Assembly: GCF_022201045.2 (NCBI RefSeq)
Contig: NC_068557.1
Span: forward strand, 2,728,001 to 2,792,000
DNA: 64,000 bases
Origin: Citrus sinensis
Lineage: Eukaryota > Streptophyta > Magnoliopsida > Sapindales > Rutaceae
Direction: 5' to 3'
Shown: piece after piece, positions 47,644-59,936 of the stretch
Layout of the letters: every line of letters begins with the position of its first letter
Position numbering within the stretch: the first letter of the stretch is position 1
Translations under genes and position numbers: made by a program
The notes under the pieces: generated by a model
Told to the model about the DNA's origin: nothing
Databases searched by the model: none
The model's input: the letters and a program-made list of their open reading frames with translations, nothing else

Positions 47644-50600
47644 ATGAGTTGGAATCCGCATATTGAGGTTCATTACTATAACACCAGCTATCCTTACAAC
47701 AGTGCTGGAAGCTTTATGGAATATTTTGAAGGTCTTACATATGAACATGTTAATTTCATTTTTGATGGTGCTTCGCATGTTCAGGTACCATTTTTATGAT
47801 GATCACTGATTTTTATTTTTGTAAACATGGTCGGAATGATTAATGATACTGTTTCATTTGCTTTGAAAAGTAACTAGATCCAACTTTTGTAAATTTGTGC
47901 TGTTAGTTGATAAGGGTTGTTACGTTTTCTTAATGTAGATGTGTAAGAAAGCACCGCTTATTTGAATGAATGGTTTGGACTATTTGTATTGTTACAATAT
48001 TAAAAATTTAAAATTGTGTTAGTTGAAAAGGTGTTTTTCTTGTCTTGTGCAGGAGAGTGTTTACCCCTCGACACATACGAGTTTTTACAAGTTCGGATTA
48101 TCTGATTACGGAAGTAATTCATATTATGACTATGGTCATCCTTATGAGGTCAATTATCATGAGCCACGGAATGATGAATACAGAAGGCCGTCAGAGAACA
48201 CTTCTAGATCAAACAATGAGCAGACTGCAGCTGTAAATGCAGTACCGGAAAGAAATATGAATACTACCACACGTGAGAGCCCCATAGAATGTAAGTTGTG
48301 AGGTTCATTCTGGTGTGAAGTTTCAGATAGGATAATCTGTTTTCTCCTATAGTCCATGGGGCCTGTTAATTGTAGAAGATTTTTCTTTTTGAATGACTAT
48401 GTTCAGGCGTTCATACCAATTAATTGTATATATTAAAAGCGAGAAGATATTAACTGAGTGTATAAAATCACTGCATGAGGTAGTTCTCTCCAAAATAGTA
48501 GTATGCTGTCCCGATATTTAACAAATGATTTGTGTGTGTAAAGAATTAAACCCCAAGATTGGGGTCCAGTCATGAGTCACAATGACACAACCCATGAAGG
48601 ACTTCTATACAACTGACCCCGAGAGAACAGAAGAAAATGTAACCTTAAGACCTTGACCAAGGACTTAGTAGGCTTTGCTAAGGGAGAAATCCTCAAAGAA
48701 TGTCTATTGCTCACTAAATCATACTTAATGCTGGTATAGCTTTTTAGTGAGATTGATCACTTTTAAAACCTTTGAACTATTATTGCATTTTTTATTTTTC
48801 TAGATCATCATGTTTTTCTTTCGTGCTTTTTCTACACTTCAAATGGAGTTCTTGAAAGTGCAACTTTGAAAAACATCAAATTTTAAGCTTTCATGCATTT
48901 ACTTTTTATGCATTTAAGAATCAATCTTTGTGCTGCTGATCTTTTGCTGAAACATTCTAGTTTAATTGGAACTAGAAAGAAATAGCAGCAGCTTTAAAGT
49001 TGTTTTGCCATTTCTTTTATCAACAATCTTAATTGCTTTCCGCTACTGAGAAGGAAGCTGGCAGAAAGTAATTTGTTTAGCCAATTTCTTTTGTTCAGGG
49101 ATAAAGGATTTGTTGAGTTTGTTTTAACTTAAGTTGTTTTTGCCCACTTGTTTGGTGGTATTTTTTGTATTTTAAAATTACTTATCTCCTATGTGGATGA
49201 CTTTTTCCCTCAGCACTTACTTTCTCTTTTCAGGTCCACGGAGACATCAAAATACTCATGAACATCAGGTATGTAGCATGTTAATGGTCTCAGTTGAATA
49301 CAAGCTGTTGATGCATGATCTGAATTTACAAATTTCCTCGAATTTCTAGCTTGAAGAGTCATTTTCCTTCTTTTACCCCCTCCCTCGGCAGACCTTCATG
49401 TTGATATCAAAATGGTTGTTCAATGTCCACGTAGGTGCTTCTCTAATTAGAAGGAGAGGTTAGGAATTATAAGGCGAGCACTTTCCAAGAAGCCTCTTGT
49501 TTCTTTCCAGTCCACTTAGTAGAGTAGGCTGTACTTATTCTGATATAACATAATAATCCATTCTTTTTGATTGTTGATTTTGCGTGGCCGTATAATAAAA
49601 CAAAAATTCGACTAAAATCTAGCATATCTTATCAGATGACCTTTTGGTTGCTAATGTGTAAAATTAATACCTCTTTAAGAATTTAGTGTGCAAGTAGGAA
49701 TAGGGTTGTTCGAGTTGGTTGATTGGATTGTGAAATAACTTCTAGTTGGTTGATTGGATTGTGAAATAACTTTTGTTTAATACTGTTTTTGGAAACCCTT
49801 GCAATGATTAATAAATAACCATGCATGGAATCTGTTAATGAGCCTTTAATTTTTCCACTAATTGCAAATATGCTTTGTTTCCCTATCTAAGTGAAATTTT
49901 AAGTCATAATAACATAAACCTGCATAGATGCATGTTTGTGTGCCTATATATGCATGTATCTATGATTTGATTATATTAAAATAATGAATATGTTTTATAT
50001 ACATTTCTAGCAAGTGTGCACCTTATCTTGCTCTAGCAAGTGTGCACCTTATCTTGCATAGGCATACATCTTTGCATTACACCTAGGCTTGAGGAGAGTT
50101 TTGCGTCATAACATGTTTCTTGACATTGATTGCAATTGACATGGATAGCAAAATTAATCAATATGCCTTGAATCCTTGGTTTTCTATTGCTTGTAGCATA
50201 CATTTTTGGAGATATTATATGTTGAGTCTTTTTATTTTAGATTAGAAAGACTGAATGATACTTGGAAATAGATTCTGGAGGTTAGTTAAATCCCTTTTAC
50301 TCTATCTGAACCATGCAGGTGGTTTGGCAAGACAATATTGATCCTGACCAGATGACTTATGAGGTAAGTGGTTTCTATAATTTTTCCTTGTTTACAGGTG
50401 GCTGTCCTTATAGATGTTGCACCCAGAACTTTCATGATTTTTCAACCATTTTTGGTTTTCCTGTCATTCTACAGTTAATTTATCTGCCTTGGGCAGAGCA
50501 TCTTGTTATTATTAGAATTAGAAATTTGCTGTAAGCATCCCAATTGCACTATAGCTGATTTATTTTATCATTTTGCTTAGTGCCACGTATTTCTTTCTTG

Positions 50601-52500
50601 AAGCACTTTTGATCATGCTGACCAGATTGTTTTATGCCCTGGATTGTTGGCTGAAATAGTTCCCTAACTCGTTGCATCCTGAATAGAATTAGCTAGATCC
50701 GTAGCTTGCACCAATTTATATGCCAACCAGCAAAAGTGCTTAGGAGGACATCAGTACTTGTCTGCAATTAACATGATCAGCCATATTGTATTTTGTTTTT
50801 TGATTTACTTGTGCTCCCATATTTCCTATTTATGGAAGGCTGTAGTTCTCCTGGAGATAATTATATGTGTTAATTATATAATATATACAGTTTTCTTTTA
50901 TAAAATAAATTCTCCATGTTGACTGATTCTTCAAGTTTTAAAGTTTTGGTTTCTGAACTGCAATCAGTGGTCTCTAGTTAAACCAATTTTAATTGTCTCT
51001 GATGTGAGGCATTGGTCCCTCTGAAGTTGATCATTGTGCACATTTGTCCATGAAAATTTAGCTTATTACTTTATTTATGTTACACCTAGTAATTTTGTTC
51101 TGGATAGTTGCTCATGACTAGGTTTATCCTGTGCAGGAATTACTTGAGTTAGGTGAGACAGTTGGGACTCAAAGTCGTGGTCTTTCCCAAGAACTTATAA
51201 GTCTGCTTCCCATCTCGAAATACAAGTGCGGCTTCTTTACAAGAAAAAGATCAAGAAATGAGAGGTATTATTTGGCTTTCTTCTTTACAGGTATCTTGTA
51301 ATTTGTGTTGCTCTTGTTTTAAAATGTGCTATCCTTTCTATTTAATGGCCTTAATTGATCTCCTTTTTCTTCCCTGCATGATGTAATATATCACTCTTTT
51401 GTTTGCATTTGTTGTATTTTTACCTGAATCTTAAACATTAAATCATGCTTTTCTTTATCCCTCAGTTTGGAGTCACAGGACTTGTTTGGTTCTTTTACAT
51501 AATTAAATAGAAAACATGCTTCAAAATTAATCTATTTTCATTAGCATCCTAAGAAGGGTGTTGTATGGAACATTGAGGGAAGCTTGGACATGGTACATGC
51601 TATTCTGGATAAACATGTGGAAGGTTAATTAAGTTTTTGTGAGGTTGCAGAAATCCTTTATTCTTATTAAATAATTGGAATGAATCTGAAATCCATTGGA
51701 CACCATACGTGGGCAGATAATAGATGCTAATGAAGGACATTTCTACTGAGTTGCCGTGAAAATTCTTTAAGAAATTGATGATGGGTTTCAATATTTTGCA
51801 AAAGCTAATAATAAATTGACTTTGGAATAACTACTGCACTTGTCTCTATTATTATTTTCTTTAGTCAATTATTGACTGCATTCTCATTTTTCCTTTGTGC
51901 GTGTGTAAACCCCCCTCTCTTTCCCTTTCTGTTATCACGAACCCCAGCCAAAACTAAACTTATCCCCTTGGAATTGAACCCTTGACTTCTTGCTTTCATG
52001 CAAGAGGCCAAACCAATTATTCTTTGGGCATTTATTATTATTACATGCTTTGCTATTGCTTGTCAAAGTATCTAACTATGCGGTGGATTTTTGGTGCTGA
52101 CAAAGTCGTTAGTGCATCATTGTAACCTTTTTCTTTTTTTTTTTGACCAAGTTTGCATATTTCAATTTCTTATCTTTGAGTCTAACTTGCCACTTTGAGC
52201 TGGAAATAGATGTGTGATCTGCCAAATGGAATACAAACGAGGTGACAGGCGCATGACGCTACCTTGCAAACATGTCTACCATGCTGGCTGTGGGACTAGA
52301 TGGCTTAGCATCAACAAGGTAAGCAACTTGACAGTTTCAACTTTCAACCCAAACTCAAATATTTGTTTATCTTTGATTTCTTACTTGTCCGTAAGGTCAC
52401 TGAACCGCGTTTTTTATTTTCTCAGGCTTGCCCAATTTGTTACACCGAGGTGTTTGGTGATTCATCAAAGCACTCAGAAAATAATCACCAGAGAACATAA
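47644..52500 (+). CDS. BB: RING-type E3 ubiquitin ligase, BIG BROTHER
   Basis: A 256-residue protein from seven coding exons: 47644-47784, 48053-48290, 49234-49268, 50319-50363, 51137-51264, 52210-52318, 52426-52500; all phases fit. BIG BROTHER is a plant E3 ligase that limits organ size by marking growth regulators for turnover. Evidence: the N-terminal Tyr-rich region (HYYNTSYPYNSAGSFMEY), the central VVWQDNIDPDQMTYEELLEL block, GTQSRGLSQELISLLP, and a complete RING-H2 at 197-237 (Cys197, Cys200, Cys215, His217, His220, Cys223, Cys234, Cys237). The end runs past the family's usual EVFG with a short His/Asn-rich tail. Two leader introns seem present: exons before 46980, at about 47460-47542, and from 47630 up to the ATG. 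Confidence 0.9.
51900..52030 (-). repeat. tRNA-derived SINE-like remnant in BIG BROTHER intron 5
   Basis: On the minus strand a B-box-like AGGGTTCAATTCC (near 51970-51985) follows a TTGGTTTGGCCTCTTGCATG block, the layout of plant tRNA-related retroposons. The borders and tail are not resolved. Confidence 0.3.
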
Positions 52501-54640
52501 AGAAGATGACCCAGATAACCCTCACTTTTTCTTTTCTTTGTTTCTCAAGTCTGCATCGTATAGAGATGTTTGTTTTTCTTTTCTTTTTTCCTTCTCTCTT
52601 TTCACGTAGCAAAATTGCATTAGTTTTTGTAATAAATGAAGAGTATGTGCTTCATCTACGCAAAATGGATTTGTAAGTGAGGCCAGAGATTGTATAGGGG
52701 TTTTTCGCTCTTCCACATTTTACCGGTACCATATGATTGACTTTTGGTGGTGTTATTTGTTTTGGTTATAGAATTGAGATTTCGTATAGAACTTAGGATT
52801 GACCGTGTATTAAAAATGACCAAACAGTGAATTAGGTCTGATGATTTGATAGATTGGTGTAGATTTGCTTATTAAATTGTTTGATCAAACCGGTTTTGGT
52901 TGACAAATTGAGTTTAATGAGATCGGATTGTAATCACGATAATTTATTTTCTTTGTCAATAAGCGGAAAAAAAAAAGTAGAGAAGTTTTCTTTTGCAGTA
53001 GTTGAAATTTTTCTTAGGCATTATGTTTGATGGTATTTTTAGACTTTTATTCACAACATAGGCGACTTGGTAAGTTTAAATAGTCAGATGTGTTTTAATA
53101 CTCCTTTAATAATAAGATTAACAGAGTAGACAAATTTTTTTGTTTTAATGTGACGTATTAATATAATGGTATCCTCATGTTGTTTTTATTCTTTTTACAT
53201 TTTTAATCAATTAATAATATCTTATCACATGAGTTTGTATAAGCAATTGTGATTTTATAACTATTCTTGAAATAATTTTAATAATTATGTCTTATTTGAA
53301 TTTTTACTGTGTAATAGTAAAAAAAGCTTAGTAATAATCTTCAATTTCACTTTTAAAATTCTACTTATCATCAATTTGTGAAAAGAGCAATTGCTGCTAA
53401 GTTTTATTAAACTAATAAGACCATTCTTTATCTTTAAAATCTAAAAAATAACAATATTGCAAAATAACAATGCAAAAGTTTTAACTTCATACACATCAAT
53501 TTTAAATGCGTATATGAAGGGCGCAACCGCGCAAGTGAAATGTCATAGTAGTAGGGACAAAAAAAAATTTGTTATCATTAAGTAGTTACTCACTTTTACG
53601 TAGATTTCTAAGTTATGCTTAAAAATTATGTGATAATTATAGAGATTCCTTAAGAAGGTTATATTCGATACTCTCCAGTTATGATATAATTGTATGGATT
53701 TAAACTTCCTGTACATTCTATCATTAAATTCAGAAAATATATTCCAATTTCAATTGAAGCATATGCTATGTAAGCAGAAAAAAAGATTCAATAGGCTCCA
53801 AATTTGCGATATAATTTGTATGGATTTAAACTTCTAGTGTACTCTTTTATCATTAAATTAAGAAAACACAGTTTCAACCGAAGCATGCTCCACGAAGCAC
53901 GAATAAGCTTTTGTCAAAACCCAAATCAACAAGATTGCTCGCAAAAACACTTTAAAAAATTTGGGCTACTTGTATAATGCAGCGACACCCTAACAACCAT
54001 TTTCTGAAACTTTCAAGTTCCAGCTTAGCAAAAGAAAATGACAATCAATACCTTAAGCATTATAAATAAAAATAAATTACTCCCATTAGTTGGAAAATCT
54101 TAGTCTGCGTAGAACTCAACGGATGAACAAATTCCAAAATTTGTCTTTTCATAGTCTTATATAGCTATCACTGGCCTTAAATTTACAGCCAATTTACTTG
54201 TATCACCGACACAGTTGACTAGTCTTTAAAAACACTTAGTTGTATAATTTTAATGCAAAGTTGCTGCCTAACACAATATAATGATATAGGATATTACCGA
54301 TTTGCAAAAATGGACATAATCTTTGTATACATTTTCATACACGTTTAGCATCCTGAGAAGCTTCAAAGTTTGACATTCGAGACCTATTCGTTTGGAAAGC
54401 GCTTTCATGATAATAAAAAAATTGCTGCTGGATAAGCAATTTTAACAACTCCTTTAGACTTGTTCATGTGTTTATGCGAACAAATTTGTGAGGAACTTGG
54501 TGGGGGAACCATCTTGCAAATGGTTGAACAAAAATGAAAAAAAAAATAAAGCGTGAGATTTGGAGACTATTATTATATCTATAATCCAGGCTGTTTTCTT
54601 CATTAAAGAAATATTTCAAAGTCACCAATGATTAGGAGGA
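52501..54640. other. BIG BROTHER 3' flank and intergenic region
   Basis: About 52501-52720 is probable 3'UTR. The remainder is AT-rich. Two similar stretches about 125 bp apart (near 53690-53720 and 53815-53845, both with 'tgtatggatttaaacttc') suggest a small local duplication. No gene seen. The last about 300 bp form the promoter of the first extensin gene. Confidence 0.45.
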
Positions 54641-54644
54641 TTAG

Positions 54645-54653
54645 TATATAAAG
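54645..54653 (+). promoter_or_regulatory. TATA box of extensin gene 1
   Basis: TATATAAAG lies 50 bp before the ATG, in a segment clearly homologous to the promoter of extensin gene 2 (both share TATAAAGGG, AAGTATGTTT and CAAGTCA at the same spacing). Confidence 0.7.
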
Positions 54654-54702
54654 GGGATGCAAGTATGTTTCATAAACAAGTCACAAAGCACAATTGCAAG
54701 AA

Positions 54703-55779
54703 ATGGGAGCCTCGGAACAGCCGAGGCAATGGCCTCTATTGATTTCTTCCTTGGCATTTTTGCTCATAGCCACTACTGCCACGGCTGCTTATGAGCCTTA
54801 CATTTATGCCTCACCACCTCCACCGCCTTACTATTACAAGTCACCACCACCACCAGAATATTCTCCACCACCACCTTACTACTACAAATCTCCACCACCA
54901 CCTGAGAAGTCTCCCCCGCCACCTTACTACTATCACTCACCACCTCCTCCTAAGAAGTCACCCCCACCACCTTACTACTATAAGTCTCCGCCTCCGCCGA
55001 AGGAATATCCCCCACCACCTTACTACTACAAGTCTCCGCCACCACCGGAGAAGTATACCCCGCCGCCTTACTACTACAAGTCGCCGCCCCCACCGGAGAA
55101 GTATCCTCCGCCACCTTACTACTACAAGTCTCCGCCACCACCGGAGAAGTATACCCCGCCACCTTACTACTACAAGTCTCCGCCCCCACCCGAGAAGTAT
55201 ACCCCGCCACCTTACTACTACAAGTCACCGCCCCCACCCGAGAAGTATACCCCGCCACCTTACTACTACAAGTCACCGCCCCCACCGGAGAAGTATCCCC
55301 CTCCACCTTACTACTACAAGTCTCCGCCACCACCGGAGAAGTATCCCCCGCCACCTTACTACTACAAGTCTCCGCCCCCACCGGAGAAGTATACCCCTCC
55401 ACCTTACTACTACAAGTCACCGCCCCCACCGGAGAAGTATCCCCCTCCACCTTACTACTACAAGTCACCGCCCCCACCGGTGAAATATCCCCCGCCACCT
55501 TACTACTACAAGTCACCGCCCCCACCGGAGAAGTATACCCCGCCACCTTACTACTACAAGTCACCGCCCCCACCGGAGAAGTATACCCCGCCACCTTACT
55601 ACTACAAGTCACCGCCCCCACCGGTGAAACATGCCCCGCCCCCATACTACTACAAGTCTCCGCCCCCACCGGAGAAGTATCCCCCTCCACCTTACTACTA
55701 CAAGTCACCGCCGCCACCAGAGAAGTATCCCCCTCCACCTTACTACTACAAGTCACCACCGCCACCACCTTATTATTAG
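54703..55779 (+). CDS. Extensin 1, cell-wall hydroxyproline-rich glycoprotein
   Basis: A 358-residue secreted wall protein. A signal peptide (about 1-28, core LLISSLAFLLIATTATA) is followed by near-perfect 16-residue units of the type YYYKSPPPPEKYTPPP, encoded by 48-bp DNA repeats. SPPPP motifs are Pro-hydroxylated and O-glycosylated; Tyr motifs of the YXY type cross-link the network in the wall. The start is the ATG at 54703, aligned with gene 2 (both begin MG and share RQWP). The frame ends at TAG (55777-55779) exactly where the third Tyr of a YYYK motif is expected. The same frame then reads 30 more extensin codons, another stop at a Tyr position (55870-55872), and a last short piece ending Lys-Gly-Tyr (stop 55903-55905). 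Truncation of a longer ancestral protein is likely. Confidence 0.9.
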   Translation: MGASEQPRQWPLLISSLAFLLIATTATAAYEPYIYASPPPPPYYYKSPPPPEYSPPPPYYYKSPPPPEKSPPPPYYYHSPPPPKKSPPPPYYYKSPPPPKEYPPPPYYYKSPPPPEKYTPPPYYYKSPPPPEKYPPPPYYYKSPPPPEKYTPPPYYYKSPPPPEKYTPPPYYYKSPPPPEKYTPPPYYYKSPPPPEKYPPPPYYYKSPPPPEKYPPPPYYYKSPPPPEKYTPPPYYYKSPPPPEKYPPPPYYYKSPPPPVKYPPPPYYYKSPPPPEKYTPPPYYYKSPPPPEKYTPPPYYYKSPPPPVKHAPPPYYYKSPPPPEKYPPPPYYYKSPPPPEKYPPPPYYYKSPPPPPYY

Positions 55780-55905
55780 AAGTCTCCTCCACCTCCCTCT
55801 CCATCTCCACCCCCTCCATACTACTATAAGTCGCCACCTCCTCCTTCTCCATCTCCACCCCCACCGTACTAATATTTGTCTCCTCCACCTCCTAAAGGCT
55901 ACTAA
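55780..55905 (+). pseudogene. In-frame residual extensin tail after the stop of gene 1
   Basis: Directly after the TAG the frame gives KSPPPPSPSPPPPYYYKSPP and continues to TAA at 55870-55872, then YLSPPPPKGY and a final TAA. The ending in Gly-Tyr matches a natural extensin C-terminus, so this is the former end of the gene rather than chance. Confidence 0.75.
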
Positions 55906-58010
55906 ATATACAATGTGTTGTTGAAACATGTGTGATCTTAGTTATGTAAGAATAAGTGTAAGTTTGTAAGCTTGTTCTATTTCTGATTTTTTCTTCATCA
56001 ATGTTTTTGTGAATAAAAGGATTTGAGATGGTAAATCCATTTGTAAGAAGTGCTGCTCATTTTCGTTGTAAAAGTTATTGTAAGCAATAAGATCTCGTAA
56101 TTTAAGGTTTCATAAAAGTTATATGTGCAACTACTTTCAATTTCCATTGTCATCTTTTTCACAACCACCAAGCGTATTACTTCTTTATAGATGGAAAATG
56201 CAGAGGCAAGCTTATTATTCTTTAATATTACCATTCTTGATGTGTTTGTTTATTTAGTTGAAACGGTAAATAAAATGTACATGAAGTACCGCACTGCATC
56301 CAAATTAAATTTAGGATATAGACTAAGTTCATGTAATCTCAATTTTGTCACATTATTATTGGATTTTATATAAATAGCTAATTTCTTTTCCTTCCGAATT
56401 TCGACGGGAAGGAGAATTTATTAAGTAATACAGAGAAGTGCACCTAGTAATATTTAAAGAGGATATAATGAGCACTACCTTTCATGATGATAATGCCCAT
56501 GAACAAGTAAGAGAAGCTTAGAGTTTTATTCCTACTCAAATCAGATTCTACGGAGGAGTTATATTCGTACCTTTTTAACGCTTTACATATATGATTAGAG
56601 AATTATGAGGACATAAATTCCGCTATAAATTTGTTGTTATATTTAGAGGAGTTTACATGACTGGAGAATTATACACACATAAATTCTTTGATGTCCATTT
56701 TAAATTATATTCCAAAAGGGAAAATGTTTTCCGTTTATGGTTTAAAAATAGAAGCTTTGTGCTTTTTTTTTTTAAAAAAAAAATCTAGATCATTCAGTGA
56801 ATATTGGTTGTTAATTTACTGCCAAAATACTCGTAAGTTTATTTATTTATTCTGTAATGCAACTTTTGGGATACATAATAATCATATAAATAAATAAACT
56901 ATATTGTAATATATTTCAATTAACTTGTTGACTTGTATGAAAAGAGCGTGTCATTACCTTTTATGCCTAATTAAATTTACAATTTTAGTCCCTATGATTT
57001 TTTTTTTTCAATCATTAATTCCATGCTCTTATGAGTAGAAACATATGTAGAATTTTGATATTTAAGAGTTGGTGGAGTTTCTATGATATTTTGTACCTGT
57101 GGCTCATCATTTCACCACGGTGGGCAACTTCATGGATTTTGTCCTCTAAAAGGTAGCACTCTAACTTAAGATGCCATGTTCTTCAGAAAGTTATCAAATA
57201 GTTGAATAGTTATATTAAGTTTATTATTGATAAGAATCTTAATTAACTAGATATAGTACTTAATATACAATGTTTTATTCGTGAAATTGTTGAACTATTT
57301 TCACCATTTTTCAATGTCATTTTCAGGATGAGCTATCATTTGGAATTTCATTTTCTATGGACTCTCACTTTTTCCCATAACCACTTTTTTTGTTTATATT
57401 TTATCAGATTAATTATTCCTTGTTTGTTTAGAAGGAGCTTTCATATTGGAGAAATACATTACGTATCTTATAAATCTATGCATCTTTACCTTTTTTTTTC
57501 CCAAAATAATTAAAAAAAAAAAAACCTCACCAATGACCAATCCAATGTTCAATATGAAAAGTTTGAAGAAAAAATGGTGTGAACTAAAACAAAATATATA
57601 ATTTTGTCACAATCCAAGAAAAAAAAATCATTATAAAATATAATTAAGAGGTAGCCACCTTCTCTACATCAATTTGTCACAAAACTATATCAGTGAGATA
57701 TATGCAAGACTCACCCATTGGTACAAAAGAAAATGATCAAAGTGGAAGCAAAAATGTGGTGATAATTTAGATGATCTCCACTCCCCATTTAGTTTCATTT
57801 ATTAAGTTAATGTTTAATCAAGAGTCTAATTACTCATTTTATTATGTTATTAATCAACTGCCGCCCCTTCCACTGGTTCATTATTTTTTATGGAATACAA
57901 AAAACAGACAATAATATTCTTTGACATAGCTAGGAATATAGCCCACTTGCAAGAGACTTACATTCCATCGCTCCCTAATTTCCCGTGTAACATCTTATCT
58001 TGCATCACAT
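55906..58010. other. Extensin 1 3' flank and intergenic DNA
   Basis: Begins with the 3'UTR (AATAAA at 56013-56018). The rest is AT-rich, with many A/T runs and no coding signal. Confidence 0.5.
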
Positions 58011-58230
58011 CAGAGACGTGTTCGTTTGCACAGCCATTTCGTGAATATAAAATTGCTGCCGAATAAGCATCTAATCAAAAGAATTTGTCAACGGTATAAA
58101 TTAAAATATAAAAAACGAGTAAAAGAATTTGTCAATAGGATATGGGAGGCCATGGCTTCAATCGGTTTGTGCAATGGTCAATGGCATATTTTTGCTCATC
58201 GTCACCACTGAATCCACTGATCATTTGTGC
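58011..58230 (+). pseudogene. Relic of a third extensin copy (promoter plus signal-peptide region)
   Basis: The stretch GCTGCCGAATAAGCATCTAA near 58053-58072 matches the upstream regions of both extensin genes (54422-54440 and 59698-59715). About 90 bp further on, from 58143, an ATGGGA start and the following about 85 bases align with the signal-peptide coding part of genes 1 and 2 (shared GTGCAATGG-type and CATNTTTTTGCTCAT stretches), but the frame breaks at TGA and no SPPPP repeats follow. The Pro-repeat body has been lost. Confidence 0.65.
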
Positions 58231-58987
58231 ATGTGAGTTGTTTTTGAGCATTTATTTTTCCCTTTAGAAGCATAAGGATAAGGCTAGTCTTCTTTTTGGG
58301 AGGACTTATTGCTTCCATTCGTTAAAATTGGGCATGTAAAATGTCAAGAAAAAATGGCCTAAGTGGCTAGCTAGATGATATAATGGATGGTTACTACTCA
58401 AACCTAGCAATAAATGAATGTCCGACAAGCATTCAAATGAATGAATAAAACCAATCAGATTAGAATATCTATTTATGATAGATTAATGAAAATACGATTC
58501 AAATATAAGGTAAATAATCTCTCCATTAATTTTTTATTGTTTCAGGCAGGGTTGCCAAGCCTCTGTCCGGGCTTCTATAAGCTCAATTCCAGCTCTCCTA
58601 TATGATTGAATTAGATCGGGCTAGGCCCTCGGACTTTTTAATTAAAAAAGGTCGATTTTTAAGTTTATGAAGTTAATACACTCACGCTTATACTTTAATA
58701 TTTTTATTATTTGGCTTTTAGAATATTAACGTGTAAATTACTTTTTTTTTTCAAGTGAAATAATTATCACATTTTGTCTTCTTAGTATATATTTCTACCT
58801 TTTTGTTCCTATAGATATTTCCTCATTTCATCTTTGGTACTAGAGCGTAGTAAAAAAACACATGATTAAAGATAAATATGACATTTTAACTAACAAATTA
58901 ATTATTTGTATCTAAGATCTAGCTCTAGTGGTAAAGATCAATTTTCATCGAATTCAAGTCTTGGGTTTGAATTTAAATGCATGGGTA

Positions 58988-59028
<41 letters not shown>

Positions 59029-59870
59029 TCAAATTAACTAGCTTTAATTTGCAAAGGTCTTAGATAATCAATTCGCTTGTAAAAATATCAAAATTTTTTT
59101 TAATCAATGAAATTTTCAAGTCTCTAGTTTTAGCACAAGGAATGAATTAAAAGAGTAATGATAAATATTTTACAATTTTATCCCAAATGATAAGACATGT
59201 CATGTGTCATGTATTAAGTGATTGATGATTTTTTTATAAATTTTAAGTGGATGAAATATATTATTTCACCAACCAGTAAATGAATATGACATCATTTGAG
59301 AAGGAATTTTATGGTACAATTTTGAAATATTTATCACTACTCAATTATATACAGTATAAAAAATCTAATAGGGACCAAAAATATAAAAACAGATTAAGAA
59401 TAAAAAATATAAAAGTCAATTCCTAATTAGGAGAATGAAAGTGTCATTCCCCTGTAATCATTTCACTAGATATTATGTAAATATATTAAGGCAAAATTTT
59501 AATAGAAAATTGGTACCCAAACCTAACGTCTTTGACATTGCTGCCAAGATCACTCACAACTTACAAGAATAAAAAATTGGTATTAAATTTATTAATGTTC
59601 TCAAGGAATTTTTAGCTTGACTTTACATTTCTCGGACCCATTTGTCACATAACACCTTAGTTCGTTAACAAAGCCCTTTCATGAGAATATTAGAACTGCT
59701 GTCGAATAAGCATCTTAACAACCCCTTTTTGACATACATGCATGCCTCCTTCTGTGAACAATTTGAAACATAAAATAAAATTTCAATCGATGTGAGGGTT
59801 GGAGTATTTTATAGCTTTTGACCTCATTAATTATGAGTAAGAGAATATTTCTACGTCACTAATGGTTAAA
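58231..59870. other. Intergenic region with SINE-like repeat; promoter of extensin 2
   Basis: No gene seen. It contains a probable SINE with a TAA-repeat tail (annotated separately). The final about 250 bp are homologous to the promoter of extensin 1. Confidence 0.5.
58912..59028 (+). repeat. tRNA-derived SINE-like element with (TAA)n tail
   Basis: An A-box-like TAGCTCTAGTGGTAA near 58920-58934 and a B-box-like TTGGGTTTGAATTT near 58962-58975 are spaced about as in a tRNA gene, followed by a TAA trinucleotide run (58991-59028). This layout fits plant SINEs. No target duplication was confirmed. Confidence 0.4.
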
Positions 59871-59878
59871 ATGATCAC

Positions 59879-59887
59879 TATATAAAG
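59879..59887 (+). promoter_or_regulatory. TATA box of extensin gene 2
   Basis: CTATATAAA lies about 50 bp before the ATG at 59937, at the same place as in gene 1. Confidence 0.7.
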
Positions 59888-59936
59888 GGTAGCAAAGTAT
59901 GTTTAACATCAAGTCAGAAAACACAATTTTTAGGAA

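Noticed and set aside
54830-55770. Regular 48-bp repeats that could look like a CRISPR array
   Set aside because: They encode the 16-residue extensin unit in frame, with no unique spacers, and the genome is eukaryotic.
54950-55888. A 312-codon open frame antisense to extensin 1
   Set aside because: It is the mirror of a Pro/Tyr-rich repeat (Val/Glu/Ser-rich product), and the same happens at the second extensin; composition explains it.
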